This document shows, one piece after another, positions 58,131 to 64,000 of a stretch of DNA of 64,000 nt. The notes below the pieces were generated by a model. That model was not told the DNA's origin, searched no databases, and saw only the letters and a program-made list of their open reading frames with translations. The stretch is from contig NZ_CP008849.1 of NCBI RefSeq assembly GCF_000730385.1, positions 496,001-560,000 of the forward strand, in the 5' to 3' direction. Position 1 is the stretch's first letter. Each line of letters opens with the position of its first letter. This stretch comes from Alteromonas australica (GTDB lineage Bacteria > Pseudomonadota > Gammaproteobacteria > Enterobacterales > Alteromonadaceae). The position numbers and the translations under genes were made by a program.

Positions 58131-58490
58131 ATGAAACGTATTACACTGACTTTACTGGCGGGTATTGCACTCCTCACCGCAGGCACCGCTAACGCCCATT
58201 CTTCTCATCAAGCCCACTCTGCGACTCATCAGGTGCTTAAAAAAGTCACCACAGTGGTCTCACAGACACTTGCACCATCATCACGTGCAACGGGGGCTAA
58301 GGTGAATGTCTTCGTGAACGTATTGCCGAAAAACCACAAGGTAAAGACGGTAGGAAACACCCACTACTATGTGGTGAACAATGTTTACTACAAAAAGAGC
58401 GGAAAGCGCTATGTGATGGTTGAGGCGCCGCATGGGGTTAAACACGCCCCAAAAAATAAGAAAGTTGTGGTGGTGAGAGAAAGCCGTTAA
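58131..58490 (+). CDS. Small secreted basic protein, DUF6515-like
   Basis: 119 aa from ATG 58131, which has a perfect AAGGAG 7 nt upstream. Signal peptide about 1-22 (AGTANA-HSSHQ). The mature part is His/Lys/Val-rich; VGNTHYYVVNNVYYKKSGKRY followed by VMVEAPHGV resembles the repeated YY-V-x-YY pattern of DUF6515 proteins. Periplasmic or surface location inferred; function unknown. Shares a terminator with convergent gpsA. Confidence 0.7.
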   Translation: MKRITLTLLAGIALLTAGTANAHSSHQAHSATHQVLKKVTTVVSQTLAPSSRATGAKVNVFVNVLPKNHKVKTVGNTHYYVVNNVYYKKSGKRYVMVEAPHGVKHAPKNKKVVVVRESR

Positions 58491-58521
58491 CGCTACGTAT
58501 GAGTCATCACAAGCAATAATG

Positions 58522-58553
58522 AAACAAGAAGCGTAGGTTACGCTTCTTGTTTT
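58522..58553. terminator. Bidirectional terminator overlapping the gpsA stop
   Basis: A 13-bp stem around ACAAGAAGCGT with a short loop; TTTT on the plus strand. The gpsA stop codon lies in the loop-side half, so the hairpin is partly coding. Confidence 0.85.
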
Positions 58554-59542
58554 AGATCTCGGCCTAACAGCGCTAAAGCCGCTTCTTTTGGCGATTTTCC
58601 ATGATATAGCACAGCGTAAATTTGCTCACAGATAGGCATTTCAACCCCCACTTTTTGTGACAGTACATGAACTTCTTCTGTATTACGGTACCCTTCAACT
58701 ACCTGTCCAATTTCTTCAATGGCGACATCGACGCTTTTGCCTTGGCCTAATGCCAAACCAAAACGTCGATTACGAGACTGATTGTCGGTACAGGTGAGTA
58801 CGAGATCGCCTAGCCCTGCCATACCCATAAAGGTTTCAGGGTTAGCGCCAAGCTTTACGCCTAAGCGAGTCAGTTCTGCCAAACCGCGGGTGATGAGTGC
58901 AGTTCTGGCGTTAGCGCCAAAACCTAGTCCATCAGCTAATCCTGCACCAATGGCAATCACGTTTTTCACCGCTCCACCTAATTGCACGCCAGTGAAATCA
59001 GAGTTTTTGTACACACGGAATGACTTCGCGCAATGGAGTTTTGCTGCAAACTCGTCACTCAAGGTATCATCAGTAGACGATAATGAAATAGCGGTAGGCA
59101 AGCCGGCGACCATTTCTTTGGCAAAAGTGGGGCCTGACAATACGGCCAGAGGATAATCTGTACCCAGTGTTTCTTCTGCTACATCGCGCAATAAACGGCC
59201 CGTTTTAGGTTCCAGCCCCTTGGTTGCCCAAATAATTCGATGGTGTGGCTTTAGCAAAGGCTTTAGGCTTTTTAGCATAGCGCCAAAGGCATGGCTGGGT
59301 ACCACAACGAGAATGTCTTGGCTGGCCGCAACAACATCGTCTAGATTTGCGTTGAGTTCCAAGCTATCTGGGAATCGTGCACCAGGCAAATACCGAGTGT
59401 TTTCGCGGTGGGTGGCCATTTGTGCTATGTGCTTTTCATCCCGGCCCCACAATAGTGTGGGGTTGCCATTTCTGGCAAGACAAAAAGCAAGGGCGGTGCC
59501 ATACGACCCCGCCCCCAATACTGAAACCGAATTCGACTTCAT
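58538..59542 (-). CDS. gpsA: Glycerol-3-phosphate dehydrogenase (NAD(P)+)
   Basis: Reduces dihydroxyacetone phosphate to sn-glycerol 3-phosphate for phospholipid synthesis. 334 aa from ATG 59542 (RBS AGGAAG), chosen over GTG 59563. Rossmann motif [20 protein letters not shown], the catalytic lysine in [15 protein letters not shown] and [10 protein letters not shown]. Last of the yibN-grxC-secB-gpsA set, 25 bp after secB. Confidence 0.96.
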   Translation of the reverse strand: MKSNSVSVLGAGSYGTALAFCLARNGNPTLLWGRDEKHIAQMATHRENTRYLPGARFPDSLELNANLDDVVAASQDILVVVPSHAFGAMLKSLKPLLKPHHRIIWATKGLEPKTGRLLRDVAEETLGTDYPLAVLSGPTFAKEMVAGLPTAISLSSTDDTLSDEFAAKLHCAKSFRVYKNSDFTGVQLGGAVKNVIAIGAGLADGLGFGANARTALITRGLAELTRLGVKLGANPETFMGMAGLGDLVLTCTDNQSRNRRFGLALGQGKSVDVAIEEIGQVVEGYRNTEEVHVLSQKVGVEMPICEQIYAVLYHGKSPKEAALALLGRDLKQEA

Positions 59543-59567
59543 ATCCACGTGCTTCCTGGTCACCTAA

Positions 59568-60074
59568 TTAGGCGTCCATTTTAGGCGCATCGCCTTGTGC
59601 TTCTTGCACACGCTTTTGCATGTATGCAGCAAAGATAGCATCAAAGTTTACTGGCGCTAGGTTAAGTGGAGGGAATGTGCCTCGGTTAACCAAGTTAGAA
59701 ATGGTTTCACGCGCATAAGGGAACAGGAGGTTTGGACAATATGAACCCAACATATGCGCTTTATTCTGATCTGGCATTTCGCCAATGGCAAAAATACCGG
59801 CTTGCTGTACTTCACATAAGAACGCGGTTTCTTCACCTAGTGATGCTGTTACCGTCACGGAAAGCACAACCTCAAAAACACTTTCATCGAGCTTGTTGGT
59901 GCTAGTGTCAATATCTAGCTTTATCTCAGGCTTCCATTCTTTCGTGAAAATGGCAGGGGCATTTGGAGATTCAAAAGAAATATCTTTTGTGAAAATGCGC
60001 TGAATATTAAATTGAGGCGCTTGAGCTTGTTCACCTGCGGCTTGGTTGTCGGTTGTCTGATTTTCGTCAGCCAT
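59568..60074 (-). CDS. secB: Protein-export chaperone SecB
   Basis: 168-aa acidic cytosolic chaperone delivering preproteins to SecA. Family segments: [43 protein letters not shown] and the end [32 protein letters not shown] sequence. Conserved linkage to grxC and gpsA. Confidence 0.97.
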   Translation of the reverse strand: MADENQTTDNQAAGEQAQAPQFNIQRIFTKDISFESPNAPAIFTKEWKPEIKLDIDTSTNKLDESVFEVVLSVTVTASLGEETAFLCEVQQAGIFAIGEMPDQNKAHMLGSYCPNLLFPYARETISNLVNRGTFPPLNLAPVNFDAIFAAYMQKRVQEAQGDAPKMDA

Positions 60075-60135
60075 GGTATTTCCTATTTATTTGTCGTTTT
60101 ATTTAATCTAGTGCGTTGCTACATGCGCTGACGCG

Positions 60136-60396
60136 TTACGCTAAACCTAGCATTGGGTTTAGTTTGTTTTGTGCTTCTAAAGCCATTAAATCGTCGCAGC
60201 CACCAACGTGTTCGTCATTGATGAAAATTTGCGGAACTGTCCAACCGCCATTCGCCCTTTCTATCATGGTATCGCGTAGCTCAGGCTGAACATCAATAGG
60301 GTACTCTTGGAACTCCACACCTTTCTCATTTAAAAGTGCTTTTGCGCGATGACAATAGGGACAGTGGCCCTTTGTGTATAATTCGACTTTGCTCAT
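60136..60396 (-). CDS. grxC: Glutaredoxin 3
   Basis: 86-aa dithiol glutaredoxin, GSH-dependent disulfide reduction. Active site CPYC (12-15), TVPQIFIN with the cis-proline and GGCDDLMAL. ATG 60396 (RBS AGGTG) chosen over GTG 60405, which would add three residues. 12 bp after yibN. Confidence 0.96.
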   Translation of the reverse strand: MSKVELYTKGHCPYCHRAKALLNEKGVEFQEYPIDVQPELRDTMIERANGGWTVPQIFINDEHVGGCDDLMALEAQNKLNPMLGLA

Positions 60397-60408
60397 GAAG
60401 TTCACCTA

Positions 60409-60834
60409 TTACTTTGATATTGGTAGACTGGCACTTTGCCAAGCGTTCATGCCGCCTTTAAGTACGCTAACTTTTGAAAAGCCAGCTTTAGACATAGCGT
60501 TCGCTGTTCCACGCGCCTGATTTCCCATCGCGCATACTACGATAATGGGTTTATCTTTACTGTTTTCAAGCGTATTAAAATTTTTCTCTCTTAATGCTTC
60601 GGGTTTTATCTGCCTTGCGCCAAGAATATGCCCAGCTTTAAACTCTTTCTGTGCACGAATATCTAACACCACAGCATCTTCTTTATTTATCATTAACGTG
60701 GCGTCGTGTGTGCTTACCTCTTTGATTGAAGAGGTGAGTGAAGATACATAACTGAATATCAACATAGCCACAAGCGCAACCCACACGCCGGCGAGTACAA
60801 TATTATTTCCGGCAAACTCGATTACCTGATCCAT
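60409..60834 (-). CDS. yibN: Membrane-anchored rhodanese-like protein YibN
   Basis: 141 aa: N-terminal transmembrane helix (about 9-31) then a rhodanese domain (about 40-138) with the active-site cysteine loop VVCAMGNQARGTA. Substrate uncertain (sulfur transfer or membrane-protein quality control has been proposed for relatives). First gene of yibN-grxC-secB-gpsA. Confidence 0.9.
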   Translation of the reverse strand: MDQVIEFAGNNIVLAGVWVALVAMLIFSYVSSLTSSIKEVSTHDATLMINKEDAVVLDIRAQKEFKAGHILGARQIKPEALREKNFNTLENSKDKPIIVVCAMGNQARGTANAMSKAGFSKVSVLKGGMNAWQSASLPISK

Positions 60835-61050
60835 TACCTCAAACCTTGTCTATAGACCAAAAAAGAGTGCAAAGTATATAGAAAAACTGGCGAGAAACCA
60901 GCCTGCTATTTCTTGATGCCCCTTCCTCGCTGAGAGAATATTTTAGATGCTTGATATTACGAATAAATTGCACTGGGATTTGCTACCTCCCTCGGATACA
61001 CTGATAGCGCGTACTTCTTCTTTATATTTTGGTTTAAGGCTTTTTCTTTA

Positions 61051-62205
61051 ATGAATGAATTTGAGCGCGCGTATAATGTAGGTAAAACCCTATGCATTAT
61101 TGCGCTTGCGTTGATAAGCGGCCAAGTGTTTGGTCAAGACAATGAGCAAGAAAAGCTCGCAGAACTGCAAGCTGAACTTCGTGCTCGTCAACAGGTGCTC
61201 GACAATAGCAAAGCCAGCGCAAAAGAGCTGGCTGATGTGCTTAAAGCTTCTGAACTAGACATTGCAAAAGTGGCTAAAAAACTAACGCAAACCAATGACA
61301 ATTTACGTCAGCTGCAAGCGGAGCAACAAAGTCTACAGCAAGAACAAAGCTCGCTAAAAGCCGCCATTCGCCAACAGCAATCTTTATTGTCTAGCCAATT
61401 GAAAAGCGCATTCATGGCAGGGCATTATGATTACGCAAAAATGATGTTCTACCAAGAAGATGCGAAAACCTTCGAGCGGGTAATCACTTATTATCAATAT
61501 CTCGCTAAAGCACGCCAATCTGAAATTACTAAATTTAAAGACAATGTTGCGCGCCTTGAAACCGTGACTGTCTCATTAGCTGAAAAAGCGGCCTCTTTGC
61601 TTGCGTTACTCGATGAGCAGAAAAACCAACGAGCGGTATTACTCACTCGCCAAAACGACCGTAAAAAGACCCTTGCTAAGCTTAATCAAACCATTGCGAG
61701 TGAAAGTGAGCGAATAGCGGCGCTGCAGGAAGACGAAAAAGCCTTAAGGGAGGCGATTGAAGCAGCAAGAATAGCCGCCCAGCGCGCGGCAGAAGCTGCC
61801 CAGATATCCTTAGATGGTTTGGCCAAGTTAAAAGGCAAGTTGTCAGCACCCGTGGAGGGAAGGGTACGTAAATTGTTTGGCAATCGTAGGCAAGGGCAAG
61901 TCCGTTGGAAAGGGATTATTATCGACGGAGAAGAAGGAGATGCAGTGAAAAGCATTGCTTCTGGTAAAGTACTCTATGCCGATTGGCTACGAGGGTTTGG
62001 GTTAGTTGCCATTGTAGATCATGGTGAAGGATATATGAGTGTATATGGTCATAACCAAGCCTTGCTAAAGCAAGCGGGTGACGATGTTCGACGCGGTGAA
62101 AATCTCGCCCTAGTGGGGCGCAGCGGTGGGCAGGCGTCGCCAAACTTATATTTTGAAATTCGCCATAAAGGCAAGGCGTTAAATCCCACCGCTTGGTTTA
62201 ACTAA
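61051..62205 (+). CDS. envC: Amidase activator EnvC
   Basis: 384-aa periplasmic protein. Signal segment about 12-28, long coiled coils (about 29-260) and a C-terminal LytM (M23) domain (265-384). The metal site is degenerate: the first ligand position in QVRWKGIIID is not His, as expected for EnvC, which does not cleave peptidoglycan but activates AmiA/AmiB via FtsEX at division. The usual upstream gpmM is absent; yibN is divergent instead. Confidence 0.92.
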   Translation: MNEFERAYNVGKTLCIIALALISGQVFGQDNEQEKLAELQAELRARQQVLDNSKASAKELADVLKASELDIAKVAKKLTQTNDNLRQLQAEQQSLQQEQSSLKAAIRQQQSLLSSQLKSAFMAGHYDYAKMMFYQEDAKTFERVITYYQYLAKARQSEITKFKDNVARLETVTVSLAEKAASLLALLDEQKNQRAVLLTRQNDRKKTLAKLNQTIASESERIAALQEDEKALREAIEAARIAAQRAAEAAQISLDGLAKLKGKLSAPVEGRVRKLFGNRRQGQVRWKGIIIDGEEGDAVKSIASGKVLYADWLRGFGLVAIVDHGEGYMSVYGHNQALLKQAGDDVRRGENLALVGRSGGQASPNLYFEIRHKGKALNPTAWFN

Positions 62206-62223
62206 TTGCGTTTTATTCGCGCC

Positions 62224-62559
62224 TTACGCTGTTACAGAGAACGTCGCCGTATCAGGAAGATTCTGCGCAGTTTGATCTGATGGTGGTGGCGGGGGTGGTT
62301 TTCCAAGCCCTGCCAACTCAGCAATATTTTTGCTATCAAAGCCTGCCTCATTCATGACTGAACTTAACGACTTACTTGGGTTTATCCCTGCTTCTTTTAA
62401 CTGTTCAGCAATTTCTTGAGCGTCACTCTCAGTTAAATTGTCCGCATCGTAAGAGGATAAAATGCTATTTACCGTATCGGTTTGATCGTCGGTTAACGTT
62501 GCACCTTCGCTACGAGGTGGCGGGGGAGGCATAGCGCCGCTATTGACTGATGAAATCAT
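62224..62559 (-). CDS. Small proline-rich, EF-hand-like protein
   Basis: 111 aa, no signal peptide. Two oligoproline runs, MPPPPPRSEG near the start and GKPPPPPPSD near the end, flank a helical acidic centre (LTDDQTDTVNSILSSYDADN, LTESDAQEIAEQL) that looks like paired helices with an EF-hand-like loop; canonical Ca2+ ligands are incomplete. RBS AAAGGG. A GTAAA repeat nearly identical to the cpx site lies 81 bp upstream, so it may be CpxR-regulated. Function unknown. Confidence 0.65.
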   Translation of the reverse strand: MISSVNSGAMPPPPPRSEGATLTDDQTDTVNSILSSYDADNLTESDAQEIAEQLKEAGINPSKSLSSVMNEAGFDSKNIAELAGLGKPPPPPPSDQTAQNLPDTATFSVTA

Positions 62560-62639
62560 AATGTACCCTTTAACACTAAGTGAAGTTTCGACATCAATAG
62601 TATCGGCTAAGCGCTGAAAATTTGAGCGCTACTGAAGGT

Positions 62640-62656
62640 CTTTACGCAAGCTTTAC
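62640..62656 (-). promoter_or_regulatory. CpxR-like GTAAA direct repeat upstream of the Pro-rich gene
   Basis: On the minus strand GTAAAGCTTGCGTAAAG, identical at 16 of 17 positions to 54033-54049. The 307-bp gap to the deacetylase gene holds nothing else I can identify. Confidence 0.65.
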
Positions 62657-62872
62657 ACTACAATGTGCTTGCCACTCTGTTGGCGTGTCCGAAATAAAAT
62701 GGCTTGGAAAAAAGCGCAGCCAAATTTAGAAGGTAATGACTTGTAGATTGCCATCAGGTTGATATGCTTAACCCCGCTTTAAAGAAAGTCATTTCAGTGT
62801 AATACGGTAACGGTACTACACTGACAATGTGCGCGTATAAAAAATAATAATCACAAAGAATGGACAGTGAAG

Positions 62873-63646
62873 ATGCAGTGGCGTCTATTAGTGTGTTGCT
62901 TACTTATGCTGGCAGGCAACGTCAATGCGAAAATTGAAAATAACAAACCGGAAATCATCATTATTCTTGATGATCTTGGTTATCGTCCCACCGATATAGC
63001 CGCCTTTTCCCTCCCTACGGAGGTAACCTTCGCTATTTTGCCGCAAACGCCGCTAGCCTCGACTATTGCAGAGCGCGCCCATGCAGAAGGGCGTAACGTT
63101 ATGTTACATATGCCCATGCAAGCGTCCAATGGTAAGAAAATGGGGCCCTTGGGATTAACTACCGACATGTATCCTGCCGCTATTACTCATACACTTCGCC
63201 GTGCGCTAAAAAGCGTGCCTTATGCGGTAGGTGTGAATAATCACATGGGGAGTGCCTTTACCGGTGAAAAAGATGCCATGATGACAATCATGGAAGAAAT
63301 AAAGCGCCAAGGGTTATTCTTTGTAGATAGTCGCACTAGCGTCTACACCCGAGGTGAAGAAGTCGCTCAGGCGCTTGGGGTGCCTAGTGTTAGTCGCCAC
63401 GTTTTTTTAGATCATCAGCGTACACCCTCATTTTTAACGCAGCAGTTTGAACGTACAAAAACGCTAGCAAAAAAACGAGGAAGCGTGGTGGTCATTGCCC
63501 ATCCATACCCTGAAACGTTAGCGTTCCTTGCCGAGGCGTTACCTCATTTGAGCGATGAAGGGCTACAATTGGTTTCCATAACAGAACACTTAAAACCTCA
63601 TCAGCCCCTTCGCCATGTCGCGATGGCTCAACATGCCAAAGAATAA
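62873..63646 (+). CDS. YibQ-type divergent polysaccharide deacetylase
   Basis: 257 aa (from ATG 62873; GTG 62867 also possible). Signal peptide about 1-20 (AGNVNA-KIE). Divergent polysaccharide deacetylase (DUF610) fold: IIIILDDLGYRPTD with the metal-binding Asp pair, MLHMPMQAS, GVNNHMGSAFT with the His of the HxxxS/T-like site, FFVDSRTS and VVIAHPYPET. Periplasmic; substrate unknown. Often next to envC, as here. Confidence 0.88.
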   Translation: MQWRLLVCCLLMLAGNVNAKIENNKPEIIIILDDLGYRPTDIAAFSLPTEVTFAILPQTPLASTIAERAHAEGRNVMLHMPMQASNGKKMGPLGLTTDMYPAAITHTLRRALKSVPYAVGVNNHMGSAFTGEKDAMMTIMEEIKRQGLFFVDSRTSVYTRGEEVAQALGVPSVSRHVFLDHQRTPSFLTQQFERTKTLAKKRGSVVVIAHPYPETLAFLAEALPHLSDEGLQLVSITEHLKPHQPLRHVAMAQHAKE

Positions 63647-63748
63647 TTAGCGCGGTGCGTCGCGGTGGTATGCTCGTAGAGCCGATGCATTTTGGCTATA
63701 ACTCATACTAAATATTTAGCGAAGAAAAATTTCAATTTTGCTGTATCT

Positions 63749-63761
63749 GTTATATTATAAC
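63749..63761. promoter_or_regulatory. Zur-type operator
   Basis: GTTATATTATAAC is a perfect palindrome matching the gammaproteobacterial Zur core GTTATAnTATAAC, 27 bp before the MerC-domain ATG, where it would block a promoter. Confidence 0.7.
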
Positions 63762-63788
63762 GTCTCTATAGTGAGGTGATATAAAGTA

Positions 63789-64000
63789 ATGGCAATAAAT
63801 CCGGTAAACGATAATCCAACAAAATTAGACAGGCTTGGCATTTGGGTGTCTGGGCTATGTGCGTTGCATTGTTTAGCGTTACCCGTGGTAGTGCCTCTGC
63901 TGCCATTAATTGGCTCATCATTTTTTGCGCAACTATGGTTTGAACGCACCATTCTGACTATCTCGCTTATCATCGGCGCGGTTGCCCTCATTAGTGGCGC
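63789..64000 (+). CDS. MerC-domain membrane protein, 3' end off the window
   Basis: The first 70 codons are visible: DRLGIWVSGLCALHCLALP then a hydrophobic helix VVVPLLPLIG and another TILTISLIIGAVALIS. The CALHC motif (24-28) and membrane pattern are those of MerC-domain proteins. RBS GAGGTG 10 nt upstream. A Zur box just upstream suggests induction under zinc shortage, so a role in zinc (not mercury) handling is inferred. Confidence 0.85.
   Translation, partial: MAINPVNDNPTKLDRLGIWVSGLCALHCLALPVVVPLLPLIGSSFFAQLWFERTILTISLIIGAVALISG

Noticed and set aside
1..64000. Defence system, prophage or CRISPR
   Set aside because: No repeat-spacer array, integrase, transposase, restriction or toxin-antitoxin signature was seen; Dam here is the housekeeping enzyme in its usual cluster.

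Overview
The window looks like core chromosome of a marine gammaproteobacterium of the Alteromonadaceae, most likely Alteromonas. This rests on gene order (pilMNOPQ-aroK-aroB-damX-dam, argCBFGH-argA, yibN-grxC-secB-gpsA, an arginine succinyltransferase (AST) operon), protein character and moderate GC. No rRNA, tRNA, IS element, prophage or CRISPR array was seen.

Layout. 1-2.2 kb: 3' part of a 7TM hybrid histidine kinase, divergent from parC (2.5-4.8 kb). 4.9-7.6 kb: an H-NOX gas sensor paired with a PAS-GGDEF-EAL enzyme. 7.7-12.2 kb: AST arginine catabolism operon (astC-astA-astD-DUF1338). 12.6-16.3 kb: HDOD protein, pabA, trpS, rpe. 16.7-18.1 kb: a plus-strand insertion with a TorF-type porin and two small envelope proteins. 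18.2-27.2 kb: dam, damX, aroB, aroK, pilQPONM. 27.3-31.8 kb: mrcA and maeA. 32-39 kb: a 41-codon small gene, yghU, catalase, and a choice-of-anchor A/PEP-CTERM-like protein followed by a PrsT-like TPR protein. 39-42.4 kb: an alpha/beta hydrolase and a membrane EAL protein. 42.5-49.2 kb: arginine biosynthesis operon argC-B-F-G-H-A with a long structured leader. 49.7-53.1 kb: mgsA, a Ser/Thr-rich protein and an isolated flgH-flgT pair. 53.2-56.4 kb: cpxP-like gene divergent from cpxRA. 56.4-60.8 kb: pldB, trmL, a small secreted protein, then gpsA-secB-grxC-yibN. 61-64 kb: envC, a Pro-rich small protein, a YibQ-type deacetylase and a truncated MerC-domain gene.

How the parts connect. Arginine is both made and degraded by operons here, and ArgR-like boxes lie upstream of both. 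The Cpx two-component genes share a nearly identical 17-bp GTAAA-repeat site with the Pro-rich protein gene 8 kb away, which suggests a local Cpx regulon. The MerC gene has a perfect Zur-type palindrome.

The most unusual element is the argC leader. On the minus strand it runs: twin ARG boxes, a 41-codon ORF with a CGA-CGA pair and a final CGG, then an 18-bp perfect hairpin 2 nt after the stop, followed by T7 just before argC. This looks like a candidate transcription attenuator layered on ArgR control. The other points that need explaining are an A5-tract frameshift at the start of the histidine kinase, the well-initiated orphan 41-aa gene at 32 kb, and the porin/DUF2970 insertion that splits dam from rpe where gph is absent.
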